DNA of 64,000 nt from Terriglobia bacterium (GCA_020073385.1 JAIQFH010000029.1:28802-92801), one strand, 5' to 3'. Positions 1-9,060 are shown, counted from the first letter of the stretch. Program-made: numbers and translations. Notes: generated from the sequence alone by a model not told the origin.

Positions 1-68
1 AATTGTTTTTGGTCGTCGCGCCAAAGGAGAGAGCTGGGTTAGTATCGAATACTCACAGGAGAACATGA

Positions 69-611
69 ATGCGAAAGTTCCTCTTCGGTGTGATCATCGG
101 GTTGGCGTTGCTTCCGATCGCGGTGTACTTCTATTTCTCGAAGGGAGTCGCGCCGGTGGGGACGTCGGCACCTCCGATGCCGTTTGAGAAGACGCTTGCG
201 CGCATGGCTCTGCACGCGCGGCTGGAGAAAGAGATGCCGAAGACAGTGCCGATCGCCGCCGATGAAGCGGCATACACCGCTGGAGCACAGGTTTATAAAG
301 AGAATTGTGCGGTATGTCACGGGGTGCCCGGGCAGCCGCAGACGGCGATCGCCCGTGGGATGTTTCCGGATCCGCCAAAGCTGATGGAGGGGAAAGGCGT
401 GACGGATGATGCTCCGGGAGAGACGTATTGGAAAGTGTCGGGAGGCATCCGGATGACGGGCATGCCAGGATTTGAGAAGACCCTCTCAACCGCGCAGATG
501 TGGCAGGTGAGTCTGCTGTGCGCGAATGCGGATAAGATGCCGGCAGCGGTAAAGGATATTTTGACCGGAGTTCCGCCGACTCCCGCGGCCGCACCCGTGG
601 TGAAGAAATAG
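69..611 (+). CDS. Membrane-anchored cytochrome c, class I-like
   Basis: A 180-residue protein with an N-terminal hydrophobic helix (residues 5-23) that anchors or exports it, followed by one cytochrome c domain. The haem-binding CAVCH motif is at residues 80-84. The region GGIRMTGMPGF around residue 130 supplies the likely axial methionine. It should carry electrons on the outer face of the cytoplasmic membrane; its redox partner cannot be named. The ATG at 69 has an AGGAG-type ribosome site; an ATG at 65 is in another frame that does not continue the family. A small alanine- and proline-rich tail ends the protein. Function as a c-type cytochrome is sure, pathway is not. Confidence 0.9.
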   Translation: MRKFLFGVIIGLALLPIAVYFYFSKGVAPVGTSAPPMPFEKTLARMALHARLEKEMPKTVPIAADEAAYTAGAQVYKENCAVCHGVPGQPQTAIARGMFPDPPKLMEGKGVTDDAPGETYWKVSGGIRMTGMPGFEKTLSTAQMWQVSLLCANADKMPAAVKDILTGVPPTPAAAPVVKK

Positions 612-692
612 AGGAAGCAGGGCCAGAGGTCAGAAACACATTCTCCCGAGGTTCCGGGCATACCTTCTGCGCGCTAGAGTGCGCGTTCAAGC

Positions 693-1430
693 ATGGGATC
701 ATTTCTGTTGTTCGCGTTTTCGTGGTGGGCAATCGCGCTTCGGATCGTGGCCATCATCCACTTCATCCGGCGGCGGCCGAATTTCTTTTGGATCTGGGTG
801 ATTCTCTTTCATTGGATCGGAGCGCTGATCTACATCGCGGTGGAAGTTATTCCGGACGCGGGGCTGCTGCGGAGTTCGTTTCAGGTGTTTCCGCGGCGCC
901 GAAGGATACAGGAACTAGAGAGGGTAATCCTCGACAATCCGTCGGCGGGAAATTACGAGGAGCTCGGGTTGCTGTACCTGGACGATGGGAATTTTGTCCG
1001 GGCGCGAGCGTGCTACGACCGGGCCATCTCGTCGCGAACCGATCATGTGGATCCGTTTTACCGGCGCGGAATCGCCGAAATCGAGTTGGGAGACTTTGCG
1101 GCCGCGGTGCCCGACCTGCAGCGGGCGGTCACCTCTGATGCTGATTACGACTTTCATCGGGCCAAGGGACTGCTGGCCTGGGCGTATGCGAAGACCGGAC
1201 AGAACGACAAGGCCGATGCGATGTTTCGCGAGGCGACGCGGATCTCGACTCTTTCGGAGACCTATTACCACTACGCGTTGTACTTAGAGTCGCAAGGGCG
1301 GAATGCGGAGGCCAGGATCTGGGCGCAGAGGATTCTGGAGAAGAAACCGACGATGCCGCGATATCTGCGGCGACGGGAGCGGCCATGGTTTCGCAAGGCC
1401 AGCGGGCTATTAGGGAGATTGCCGGCATAG
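693..1430 (+). CDS. TPR protein with N-terminal PLDc_N-like membrane segment
   Basis: A 245-residue protein. Residues 1-60 form two hydrophobic helices resembling the cardiolipin-synthase/PLD nuclease N-terminal membrane module. Residues 75-220 are at least three tetratricopeptide repeats, visible as repeated patterns such as NYEELGLLYLDDGNFVRA and FYRRGIAEIELGDFAAAV. It is probably a membrane-tethered scaffold for protein contacts. There is no PLD catalytic HKD motif, so it is not a phospholipase. It follows the cytochrome gene by 81 bp and might share its transcript. The partner is unknown. Confidence 0.8.
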   Translation: MGSFLLFAFSWWAIALRIVAIIHFIRRRPNFFWIWVILFHWIGALIYIAVEVIPDAGLLRSSFQVFPRRRRIQELERVILDNPSAGNYEELGLLYLDDGNFVRARACYDRAISSRTDHVDPFYRRGIAEIELGDFAAAVPDLQRAVTSDADYDFHRAKGLLAWAYAKTGQNDKADAMFREATRISTLSETYYHYALYLESQGRNAEARIWAQRILEKKPTMPRYLRRRERPWFRKASGLLGRLPA

Positions 1431-1565
1431 CACCGGGGCTAAAGCCCTTCGTACCTTCGCCATAACGCGGCGCTTAAGCGCCGCTCTTCCACGGACTCAC
1501 CAACATTTTCAACTGCGCGAGCATCCCGCCTTTCGCAAGAACAGAGGCTGCCCCGCTTTAGCCCA
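1431..1565. repeat. Intergenic palindromic repeats between convergent genes
   Basis: The gap holds short palindromes of the kind scattered through acidobacterial genomes. A perfect 18-bp palindrome built on GCGGCGCTTAAGCGCCGC lies at 1467-1484, and GGGGCTAAAGCCC lies at 1436-1446. It separates two convergent genes and may act as a bidirectional terminator, although no clear T-run follows. Confidence 0.5.
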
Positions 1566-1976
1566 CTACGGACAGGTCAGCGTTCCTTGGCCGGTAACTA
1601 CCGTTTGGGTTCCGTTGTTGGCAGAGGCGCTGGCTACGACCTCAACACTTCCTGTAACGTTCGAAACGCATTGCACGGTCACGGTTCCGGTTGCGGTCGA
1701 GACTACATTGGCGATGGTCTGGTTGGAGGGATTGGCTACCGAGAAACTGCCGGAATACGGACCCTGGAATGTCACCGGGCCGCTGAGGGGCGGAAGGCTG
1801 AATTGGCCGGTTGCGGTGAAAATCACCTGGCCGTTTGGAAAATTGACGGCATCTGCCGCGGTGGGCGTGACCGTGATGGCGGTGAGAACACGGCCGGAAT
1901 TAGGGTTGACGGAGTTGCAGGAGATGAGCGGAAGCGCGATTAGAAATCCGAGAATAGGTGGGCGACGAATTTTCAT
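1566..1976 (-). CDS. Small secreted lipoprotein, Ig-like fold, unknown
   Basis: A 136-residue protein with a lipoprotein signal sequence (LIALPLISCN, lipobox Cys at residue 20), then a beta-rich Ser/Thr/Val/Gly body lacking charged catalytic residues. The pattern LTAITVTPTAADAV followed by GPVTFQGPYSGSF resembles bacterial Ig-like domains. It probably sits on the outer or inner membrane facing the periplasm. No specific function can be assigned. It is convergent with the upstream TPR gene. Confidence 0.65.
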   Translation of the reverse strand: MKIRRPPILGFLIALPLISCNSVNPNSGRVLTAITVTPTAADAVNFPNGQVIFTATGQFSLPPLSGPVTFQGPYSGSFSVANPSNQTIANVVSTATGTVTVQCVSNVTGSVEVVASASANNGTQTVVTGQGTLTCP

Positions 1977-2070
1977 AACCGAAAAACTATCCTATCTCAC
2001 AATCAGCCGACGAATTAAATGCCGGCATTCCTTCAAAGACTAAAGCCTGCGCATCTATTGGGTCTGAACG

Positions 2071-2090
2071 GGACGACTGAAGTCGTGCCC
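2071..2090. repeat. REP-like palindrome
   Basis: The sequence GGACGACTGAAGTCGTGCCC forms an inverted repeat (ACGACT / AGTCGT). This type of short palindrome recurs in acidobacterial intergenic regions; here it lies upstream of the HAD phosphatase gene. It has no visible T-run, so it is not a clear terminator. Confidence 0.45.
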
Positions 2091-2162
2091 CACCCAAAAC
2101 ACTTTACGGGATAAGTTCGCGACAGCGCAAAGAGGGGCTGCGAGTGGGTGGTACCATGAAGG

Positions 2163-3023
2163 ATGGTGACGCTTTCCAACATCCGCCTGCTGGCGACCGA
2201 TATCGACGGGACGCTGCTGAACCCACAATTCCAGATTTCCGAGGGCGATCTGACCGCCCTGCGGCGGGCTCAAGCGGCAGGAATCGAGATTGTGCTGGTT
2301 ACCGGGCGGCGGCATACTTTCGCGCTGCCGATCGCGAAGCAGCTGGGATTCGATCTGTGGCTGATCAGTTCGAATGGCGCGGTGACGCGGTCGCTGAGCG
2401 GGGAGACCTTTCACCGGGACATGATGCCGGCTGAGACCTGCCGCAAACTATGTGGGGCCATGCAAGAGTTCCGGGGAAACACCGTTCTGACCTTTGACAA
2501 GGAGACCAAGGGAGCCATTGTGCTCGAGAGGATGGATGAACTCGGGGCCAGCATCCGGCGCTGGCTCGAGAAGAACATGGAGTACATTGAGTTCGTAGTG
2601 CCGATCGAGAATGCTCTGGTCACAAATCCAGTCCAGGCAATGTTTTGCGGGACCATGGTCCGTATGAACACGGCTCTGCGGGCCCTGGAGCAGGTGGGCA
2701 TGGACGGGCTGGTGACGGTGCTACGGACCGAGTATCCGGTGCGGGATCTGTCGATGATTGACGTGTTGAACGCAGGCTGTTCCAAGGGGCATGCCCTGGA
2801 GCGCTGGGCGGCTTACCGGGGGTACCGGCGCGAAGAGGTCATGGCCGTCGGTGACAACCATAATGACGTGGAGATGCTTGAGTTTGCGGGGCATCCGGTT
2901 ATCATGGGAAATGCGTGTGAGGAGCTCCGGGCCCGGGGGTGGCGGGTGACACGCGGGAACCATGAGTGCGGGGTGGCGGCGGCGGTGGAGCTGGCATTGG
3001 GGCAAAGCGTCGTTGGTCGTTAG
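2163..3023 (+). CDS. Cof-type HAD-superfamily phosphatase
   Basis: A 286-residue hydrolase of the Cof/YidA subfamily. Motif I is ATDIDGTLL with the nucleophile and acid/base aspartates at residues 13 and 15. Motif II is LVTGR near residue 47. Motif IV is VGDNHNDVEML near residue 240, which binds magnesium. The central C2B-type cap domain explains the length. Such enzymes dephosphorylate sugar phosphates or nucleotides in the cytosol; the substrate cannot be read from sequence. The stop overlaps the 5' region of the next gene's leader, so the two may be cotranscribed. Confidence 0.9.
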   Translation: MVTLSNIRLLATDIDGTLLNPQFQISEGDLTALRRAQAAGIEIVLVTGRRHTFALPIAKQLGFDLWLISSNGAVTRSLSGETFHRDMMPAETCRKLCGAMQEFRGNTVLTFDKETKGAIVLERMDELGASIRRWLEKNMEYIEFVVPIENALVTNPVQAMFCGTMVRMNTALRALEQVGMDGLVTVLRTEYPVRDLSMIDVLNAGCSKGHALERWAAYRGYRREEVMAVGDNHNDVEMLEFAGHPVIMGNACEELRARGWRVTRGNHECGVAAAVELALGQSVVGR

Positions 3024-3088
3024 TAGTTCGTCGTGAGCAATGCTGCAGTGGTATTGGCCGCTGTTTTCAAATCGGTCGCTGTTTTCGA

Positions 3089-3928
3089 ATGAAGATTCGC
3101 TCTTCACAATCCGTCGCGTGGATCGTCACGATCATCGTGGCGGCACTTCCCTGCTTTGCGGGTGAAGTTGCTGTGCTCAAGAATGGATTCGCCATCAAGC
3201 ATGAACGGCGGGAGATCGTGGGCGAATTGACGCGGCTGTACGTGAGCGCGGACGGATCGAGTTTCATAGATGTTCCGACGTCCGAGATAGAACACTTCGA
3301 GCAGGCTCCAGAGGAACCCGTAGAGGATCCACCTTCCCCCGACAACGCAAGGGGCGTGGGAGCTAAACCGATCTCGAGTGGCAGACCTGCTGCTTTTTCT
3401 GCACGGCCCGTGACTAATCTTTCGCAGGTCGTAAATGAGGCAAGCGGGCGGTACAGGCTAGATCCCGATCTTGTGAATAGTGTGATCAAGGCGGAGAGCG
3501 GGTTCAACGTGCGAGCGGTATCGCCGAAGGGTGCGCAGGGCTTAATGCAGCTCATGCCGGGAACAGCTTCGCAACTGGGAGTCCCGAATGCTTTCGACCC
3601 GCAGGCGAATGTCGAGGGCGGGACGAGGTATCTGCGAGAGTTGCTGGAACGGTACAACTTCGACCTGGTGAAGGCACTGGCAGCCTACAACGCCGGGCCG
3701 CAACGCGTGGAACAGTTTGGCGGAGTGCCTCCTTATTATGAGACGCGAGCTTACGTCGCCAGGATCGTGAAGGACTTCAACAAGAAGAAGATCGCGCAGG
3801 GGAAGGCCGTAACCCCGCAGAATAATGTGGCGCAGAAGAAAGGCGGCAGAACGAATCCACCTGTCACGGCGAAGAGCAATTCCAAGAGCGTCAGTAAGAC
3901 TACCGTGGCCTCGACGCAAGGCAAGTGA
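3089..3928 (+). CDS. Lytic transglycosylase, SLT domain
   Basis: A 279-residue secreted murein lytic transglycosylase. The ATG at 3089 is preferred over an upstream in-frame ATG at 2966 because it begins a clean signal peptide (residues 1-25) and avoids overlap with the HAD gene. Residues 115-240 are the SLT domain: the catalytic glutamate is E136 in IKAESGFN, followed by GAQGLMQLMPGTA and the ALAAYNAGP motif. Residues 26-70 resemble a short DUF4124-like region. It should cleave the peptidoglycan glycan strand to 1,6-anhydro ends in the periplasm. The C-terminus is a basic, Lys/Ser-rich tail. Confidence 0.9.
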   Translation: MKIRSSQSVAWIVTIIVAALPCFAGEVAVLKNGFAIKHERREIVGELTRLYVSADGSSFIDVPTSEIEHFEQAPEEPVEDPPSPDNARGVGAKPISSGRPAAFSARPVTNLSQVVNEASGRYRLDPDLVNSVIKAESGFNVRAVSPKGAQGLMQLMPGTASQLGVPNAFDPQANVEGGTRYLRELLERYNFDLVKALAAYNAGPQRVEQFGGVPPYYETRAYVARIVKDFNKKKIAQGKAVTPQNNVAQKKGGRTNPPVTAKSNSKSVSKTTVASTQGK

Positions 3929-4087
3929 ATCTCATCTCGCAGTGCCCTCCGCAGTCTTTCAGTTCACTCCATTCTTAGTCATTCCCTTGCGGGTTACGGG
4001 TTTGACCCTGATGGCGGGGTCGTTTACCTTTGTGTTGCCGTTTCCCACTTCGCGTTGCGGGGACCGCGGCGCGGAGCCTTCCCCTTC

Positions 4088-5146
4088 ATGGACAAGAAAC
4101 GTATTCTGGCCAGCGTGGTGGTGTTCTGCATCCTGGCAGTTCTTATTTATCTGCAATACCGGCATTGGCGCACTTTTGACTGGGGCACGTTCTGGAGCCA
4201 GACGCACCGCATCAAGAAGTGGCATGTTTTGCACGGGATAGCGCTGATTTACCTGGGCTATTTCATGCGCGCGATCCGGTGGAAGATTTTTCTGCAACCG
4301 GTGCGACCGAAAACAAGGGTGGCCGAATTATTGTCGCCGACGCTGATCGGCTTCACTGGACTCGCTCTTCTAGGCCGGGCCGGCGAATTCATTCGGCCAT
4401 ACTTGATCGCGCGGCGAACGGACCTGCCGGTTTCTTCTCAACTGGCGGTGTGGGCGATCGAACGAATTTTCGACGCAGGCGCATTTGCGGTGCTGACGAT
4501 TCTCGCTATTTTTCTGCCCAGCGCCTTGCAATCTATTCCGCATCCCGAGTATTACGCGTGGTTTCAGAAGGCGGGGTTTCTGCTGACCGCGTTGGTCGCA
4601 GGAGGAGCGATTACCGCGGTAGTGGTGCGGCGAAAAGGTGACTCCGTTGCGGATTGGGTCGAAATGCGGTTCGCTCATCTGCCTTCGAACTTCGGGCACA
4701 AGCTGGCAGAAAAAGTGCGCGAGTTTGGGACAGGATTGAACACGATTCATGGTGCAGTCTCGTTGCTGCTGCTGACGGCGGTTTCGGTGGGAATGTGGTA
4801 CGTAATCGCGCTGGCCTATCAAGAGGTCACGCACTCCTACGGCGTCGATGCTTTACAGATTCCAGTTTCGCAACTGCTGATCGTGATTTTGGCGAGCATG
4901 GTGGGATCGATCCTGCAACTGCCAGCCGTCGGAGGTGGTTCGCAGGTGGCAACCATTACGATTCTCTCGCACGTGTTCGATGTCCCTCCGGAGATGGCGG
5001 CGAGCTGCGGCATCCTGCTGTGGCTGGTGACGTTTGCAGCCGTTGTGCCGGTGGGTCTACTGCTGGCACACAGAGAGAGGCTGTCCCTGCGCAAGCTGTC
5101 GGAAGAAAGCCATCATGCAGAGGAACCGGATCGTCCGATTTCGTGA
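4088..5146 (+). CDS. Flippase-like UPF0104 / LPG synthase transmembrane-region protein
   Basis: A 352-residue integral membrane protein with about eight hydrophobic segments. It shows the family's pattern of a first helix, the segment GYFMRAIRWKIFL, the GRAGEFIRPYLIARR motif near residue 100, and LPAVGGGSQVATI near residue 280. The family is related to the membrane half of lysylphosphatidylglycerol synthases and to predicted lipid flippases. The ATG at 4088 is chosen because an earlier in-frame ATG (4055) would add a charged stretch before the first helix. Substrate unknown. Confidence 0.8.
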   Translation: MDKKRILASVVVFCILAVLIYLQYRHWRTFDWGTFWSQTHRIKKWHVLHGIALIYLGYFMRAIRWKIFLQPVRPKTRVAELLSPTLIGFTGLALLGRAGEFIRPYLIARRTDLPVSSQLAVWAIERIFDAGAFAVLTILAIFLPSALQSIPHPEYYAWFQKAGFLLTALVAGGAITAVVVRRKGDSVADWVEMRFAHLPSNFGHKLAEKVREFGTGLNTIHGAVSLLLLTAVSVGMWYVIALAYQEVTHSYGVDALQIPVSQLLIVILASMVGSILQLPAVGGGSQVATITILSHVFDVPPEMAASCGILLWLVTFAAVVPVGLLLAHRERLSLRKLSEESHHAEEPDRPIS

Positions 5147-5458
5147 TCCTGTTTTCTCGCTTCGCCAGCCGGATTCGCCGTGCCAAAACCTCTTCCCCGG
5201 TGATTGTCGGAACGATCGCATGGAGAATTTCCCACTGGCAAGTCCACGGCCCGCGGAATGCAAAAATCATGGTTGCCATATGTTTCTGGGAGGAGTGTCC
5301 TTCTTTGCGGCTGATCCGGATGAGGATTACCGCAGCGAGGACAACAAAACAGTCGAACAACAGGCATTTTGTTTGTCAGGTCAAACGTTGCATGGCCTAC
5401 AAGCAAAACGGATTGACTGGATCTCACCATGGTGAGAGACTTTTGTGCCACCCTGTTT
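5147..5458. other. Intergenic region, no gene seen
   Basis: About 310 bp without a supported gene. Open frames that cross it are low-complexity extensions of other frames of the neighbouring genes. The downstream TPR gene promoter should be here, but no strong -35/-10 pair stands out. Confidence 0.4.
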
Positions 5459-7396
5459 ATGACCCGTTTAGTTCCAACACGGGCACCTCACCGACTCTGG
5501 CCATTGTTGGCGTTGCTGCTCCTTCCGGGCTTGGCCATCTCTCGCGCTCAGGGTCAACACGGCGACGTATTCAATAACATCGGGAGCACAACGAGTAGTA
5601 CCCCGGGTTACGAAAACCGCGGCGGCACTATGTTGCGAATCACGGTATTTGGTGAGACAGCCAAGACCAGGCTCGATAGGCAGTCGATCGTGAAATTGAG
5701 CAATACGACGTCACACATCATCACTTGGCAAACTACCGACGATCGATCCGAAGTGGGATTCGGCGATATCCCGCTCGGACACTATGAGGTGGAAGTAAGT
5801 GCAGTTGGGTATCGTACCGGAACCAAGGAGTTCCAGGCGATAAGTTCGTTCGCGCCGATTAACATAGAGATTGTTCTCGAAAAGGATCCCGCAGCGGTGC
5901 AACTGAACATCAGTGAGGGGATGCCGCTGAAGGCGCGTAAAGAAGCGAAGCATGGAGTTTCGGCGCTGAAATCTGGAAAGTGGGACGAGGCGAACAAGCG
6001 ACTGGGAGCGGCCTATAAGTTGGCACCTGAGAATCCCGACGTAAATTTCCTGCTGGGATATCTTTATTTTCAGAGGAAGGACTTCAGCCGGGCGGCGGAT
6101 TTTCTGGGAAGTGCCACAAATCTGAGTCCCCATAATGTGCAGGCACTGACGTTGTTGGGCCGATTGAGCTTGCAGCAGGAAGATTACGGCAGGGCTGTTT
6201 CGAATCTGGAGAAGGCGGTACTGGCGGATTCGGATTACTGGGTCGCGCACGACCTGCTGGGGGCCTCTTATCTGAAGCAGCAGCAGTATGACAAAGCTCG
6301 CGACGAGGCACAGCTCGCCATTAGCAAAGGTAAGGGAGGAGCGACGGCGTCGCAGTTGGTTCTGGGCCAGGCGCTGATCAATCTTGGACAGAGGCAGGAG
6401 GGCATACAGACGCTCAAAGATTTCGTGGCCGCCGCCCCTAAGAATCCGAGCGTGCCACAGGTCAAGGCGTTGATCGCGCGACTGGAGGCGGAACCGGTAC
6501 CGGCTGCGAGCACAGCGAAAGTCTCACTTCCAGCCGCGGCGGTTGCCGGTGTAGATCCGTTGATGGCGGCCGCCGAACCAACTTTTTCTGTGCGGCCATG
6601 GCAGCCTCCAGCGATTGACCAAAACAAGCCATCTGTGGCAGCGAATGTGAGTTGTCCGGCGGACATCGCTGAGACGACCGGCAGACGGGTCGAGGAATTT
6701 GTGGATGATGTGTCACGCATTGCAGCGATCGAACATCTGTTGCACGAGCAACTCGACGAGATGGGCGATGCGATTACCAAGGAGACGCGCACGTTCAACT
6801 ACGTCGCTTCTTTCACGGAATCGAAGCAGGGCTCGATCGCGGTGGATGAATACCGGCAGGAGCACCTCGGGCTGGCCGACTTCCCCGATCAGATCTCGAG
6901 CAGCGGATTCGCGACTCTGGCGCTAGTATTTCATCCGAAGATGCGGGATAGCTTCGAAATGGTCTGTGAAGGACTCGGCGAACTGCGGGGTCAGCCGACC
7001 TGGCTGGTCCACTTCAAACAGCGCGAAGATCGTCCGGCACAAATGCACGACTACCGGGTAGGCGGCGATCTCTACTCGCTGAAGCTCAAGGGGCGGGCGT
7101 GGATAACCGCTGACAAGTTCCAAATCGTGCGAATCGAGTCAGAATTGGTGAGTCCGGTGCCGAAGATCCGCCTGGCCGGAGAGCATCAGGTCGTGGAGTA
7201 CGGCCCGGTACCGTTCACAAAGAAGAAGGTGCAACTCTGGCTTCCGCAGAGCGCGGAGATCTATCTGGATTTCCGGCGGCATCGCTACTACCGCAAACAC
7301 AGCTTTGACCACTACATGCTGTTCGCGGTGGACGCGGACGAAAAGCGTAAAGCTCCAGCGGCGCAGCCTACCGACAACACGCCCCAGCCGAACTGA
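5459..7396 (+). CDS. Secreted TPR protein with carboxypeptidase-like regulatory domain
   Basis: A 645-residue exported protein. A signal peptide covers residues 1-32 (hydrophobic core LLALLLLPGLAISRA). Next comes a carboxypeptidase-regulatory-like beta domain (about 55-130, including IPLGHYEVEVSAVGYRTGTKEF). Residues 150-320 hold several TPRs (for example PDVNFLLGYLYFQRKDFSRA). The C-terminal 220 residues form an uncharacterised domain. This architecture is common in Acidobacteria. An in-frame ATG at 5429 is an alternative start that lengthens the leader by 10 residues. Likely a periplasmic or surface scaffold; enzymatic activity is not apparent. Confidence 0.75.
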   Translation: MTRLVPTRAPHRLWPLLALLLLPGLAISRAQGQHGDVFNNIGSTTSSTPGYENRGGTMLRITVFGETAKTRLDRQSIVKLSNTTSHIITWQTTDDRSEVGFGDIPLGHYEVEVSAVGYRTGTKEFQAISSFAPINIEIVLEKDPAAVQLNISEGMPLKARKEAKHGVSALKSGKWDEANKRLGAAYKLAPENPDVNFLLGYLYFQRKDFSRAADFLGSATNLSPHNVQALTLLGRLSLQQEDYGRAVSNLEKAVLADSDYWVAHDLLGASYLKQQQYDKARDEAQLAISKGKGGATASQLVLGQALINLGQRQEGIQTLKDFVAAAPKNPSVPQVKALIARLEAEPVPAASTAKVSLPAAAVAGVDPLMAAAEPTFSVRPWQPPAIDQNKPSVAANVSCPADIAETTGRRVEEFVDDVSRIAAIEHLLHEQLDEMGDAITKETRTFNYVASFTESKQGSIAVDEYRQEHLGLADFPDQISSSGFATLALVFHPKMRDSFEMVCEGLGELRGQPTWLVHFKQREDRPAQMHDYRVGGDLYSLKLKGRAWITADKFQIVRIESELVSPVPKIRLAGEHQVVEYGPVPFTKKKVQLWLPQSAEIYLDFRRHRYYRKHSFDHYMLFAVDADEKRKAPAAQPTDNTPQPN

Positions 7397-7440
7397 GATT
7401 CCCTCACAAAGTTCTCGTCGTGATTTCCGAAAATTGAAGG

Positions 7441-7517
7441 TGGGGGCCCCGGGCAGAGTCGAACTGCCGACCAACGGTTTAGGAAACCGCTGCTCTATCC
7501 ATCTGAGCTACGGGGCC
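7441..7517 (-). tRNA. tRNA-Arg (anticodon CCT)
   Basis: The minus strand folds as a complete tRNA: acceptor GGCCCCG / CGGGGCC, D stem GCTC / GAGC, anticodon stem GCGGT / ACCGT enclosing TTCCTAA (anticodon CCT, reading AGG), T arm GGCAG-TTCGACT-CTGCC, and an encoded CCA end. Its 5' half lies within the left copy of the 41-bp repeat that bounds the integrated element, so that half was supplied by the element. Confidence 0.95.
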
Positions 7518-7518
7518 A
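7478..7518. repeat. Attachment site at the tRNA side (left, 41-bp direct repeat)
   Basis: Identical over 41 bp to 18872-18912. It covers the tRNA-Arg 5' end through the anticodon loop, so crossover probably occurs within the anticodon stem-loop. Because this copy completes the tRNA, it is the element-derived copy of the tRNA 5' half. Confidence 0.9.
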
Positions 7519-7546
7519 CATTTAGAATCAACAGTTTAGAAGACGT

Positions 7547-7579
7547 AGCACCTTGGTGCTGTCGGCTATTGTCGGCTAA
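7547..7579. promoter_or_regulatory. Palindrome and paired GTCGGCTA repeats upstream of integrase
   Basis: A perfect palindrome AGCACC-TT-GGTGCT (7547-7560) abuts two direct repeats GTCGGCTA (7561-7568) and GTCGGCTAA (7571-7579), spaced one helical turn apart. The same 9-mer pair recurs inside the right end (18760-18779) and, inverted, at 9202-9221. Such sites fit integrase arm-type or excisionase binding sites. A -10-like TATCAT at 7585-7590 lies only six bases before the integrase ATG. Confidence 0.55.
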
Positions 7580-7596
7580 AGTGCTATCATGACCCC

Positions 7597-8805
7597 ATGA
7601 GTCAGAAAAAAGGTGAACGAGGCAGAGGTCACATCTATCTTCAGCACGGTGCATGGTACTTGCAATTTTATCAGGCCGAGAATCGTGATGGGGAGTTGGT
7701 TAAGGTCCGAAGGTCGGTGTTCCTTCACGACAAGGACCGTGAGCACAACACAGCAACGTGCAAGGCAGTGAAGGCTCTGCGAGACTCGGAACTCACGAAG
7801 CTGAGCACCGGCCCGCAGATCACCGCCGATGATCAACGCATCGTTGATTATTGGGTCAACCGCTTCCTTCCCTACTGCGAAGAGGAATTGAAGACCGGCC
7901 CACGTGCAGGGCAACAGCGTCTGAAGCCGAGCACTCTGCGCGGCTACAAGCAGGTGTACCGTCAGCACCTCAAGGATCACTTCGGCAAATGGACGCTGCA
8001 AAAGTATCAACCTGCGATGGGTGCGCGGTTGTTGGATTCATTGACAGCCAAGCAAGGCTTCTACGTGCTGAAGCACATCAGAGCCGTGGGCAGTGCGATC
8101 TTCAGACGCGCTGTGAAAGATCAGATCATCACCGTCAACCCTTGGTCCGCAGTCGAGATGCCGGATGATGCCATTGAGCCGGGTGAAACGCAGCACTACA
8201 CACGTGAGCAGAGTGAAGATTTGGTGTCAGCACTCGTTGACCATGTTGACGCGCAACTTGCTTTGAGTCTTGCGTGCTTCCTCGCTCTTGGACCGGCAGA
8301 GATTCAAGGTTTGGAGTGGGGTGACGTTGACAAAGATTGGCTGCACATCAGACGCAACGTTGTGCTCGGCAAAGAAGGCACCACGAAGACCATTGAGCGT
8401 GCAGCATCACTCCCATTGCTTGATGAAGTGCGCGTGCCGTTGGAGTTGTGGCGCAAGCAATGCAAAGACACTGGTGATGGGGTTAGGATCATCCCAGACC
8501 TGCACAACCTCATCAACAGGGTCATCAAGCCGCACGTGTTGGGTGAGAAGAACACAGCGACACAGAAGCGTTGCACGCGCTGTGACATCGTGCCCAAAGC
8601 ATCAGACGTGCAGTGGCGCGGCATGTACAGCGCACGGCGAGGTGCAATCACTCACGCCATCAACGTCAGTGGCAATATCGCCCTTGGTCAACGGTTGGCG
8701 CGTCACGCATCATCGGCAACCACGTCAGCGTTCTACCACAAGGCCATGCCTGATGCCATGTTCTTGGATGGTATGAAACGGCTCAACGGCAAAAGAGAAA
8801 CGTAG
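7597..8805 (+). CDS. int: Tyrosine recombinase / integrase of the satellite element
   Basis: A 402-residue site-specific recombinase. Residues 1-60 are a basic arm-binding region (GRGHIYLQHGAWYLQFY), 75-180 the SAM-like core-binding domain, and 200-395 the catalytic domain. The C-terminal boxes read SARRGAITHAI, then LARHASSATTSAFYHKAM with the expected histidine and nucleophile tyrosine. Two usual catalytic positions look different: the first box reads LALGPAEIQGLEW where Arg is expected, and the HxxR histidine appears to be Tyr. It sits next to the tRNA attachment site and should integrate and excise the element. No Shine-Dalgarno is seen, so the transcript may be leaderless. Confidence 0.88.
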   Translation: MSQKKGERGRGHIYLQHGAWYLQFYQAENRDGELVKVRRSVFLHDKDREHNTATCKAVKALRDSELTKLSTGPQITADDQRIVDYWVNRFLPYCEEELKTGPRAGQQRLKPSTLRGYKQVYRQHLKDHFGKWTLQKYQPAMGARLLDSLTAKQGFYVLKHIRAVGSAIFRRAVKDQIITVNPWSAVEMPDDAIEPGETQHYTREQSEDLVSALVDHVDAQLALSLACFLALGPAEIQGLEWGDVDKDWLHIRRNVVLGKEGTTKTIERAASLPLLDEVRVPLELWRKQCKDTGDGVRIIPDLHNLINRVIKPHVLGEKNTATQKRCTRCDIVPKASDVQWRGMYSARRGAITHAINVSGNIALGQRLARHASSATTSAFYHKAMPDAMFLDGMKRLNGKRET

Positions 8806-8808
8806 AGT

Positions 8809-9060
8809 TCACCTCCGCATGCGCGACGTGGTCATTCCTGCGATGGTGAACGAAACACCCAACCCAATGGCCGGAAGTAACAGCAACCATCTGAAGCTAG
8901 AGCAGAACATGGCAATCTGAAGAAGAATTTCCTCATAGAATGGAATCGGATGAACAATTTTTTGGTTTAAGGAAGGGAAAATGTCCAGAATGATAGACGG
9001 CAGAACGAACATTGCCCCGATCAAGGCGAAGCACAGAATAGCAGCGGTTTTATATCGCAC
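8809..9060 (-). CDS. Small two-helix membrane protein, unknown
   Basis: An 83-residue protein with two hydrophobic segments (about residues 5-26 and 47-72) and a basic C-terminus. It begins with GTG, preceded by GAGGAG at good spacing. It is convergent with the integrase, three bases apart. No family is recognised. A small membrane protein at this position in an integrated element could act in immunity or in control of a helper phage, but that is speculation. Confidence 0.55.
   Translation of the reverse strand: MRYKTAAILCFALIGAMFVLPSIILDIFPSLNQKIVHPIPFYEEILLQIAMFCSSFRWLLLLPAIGLGVSFTIAGMTTSRMRR

Noticed and set aside
4654..5577. 307-codon plus-strand open frame
   Set aside because: It lies in another frame of the UPF0104 gene and has Arg/Ser/Gly-rich composition typical of shadow frames in GC-rich DNA.
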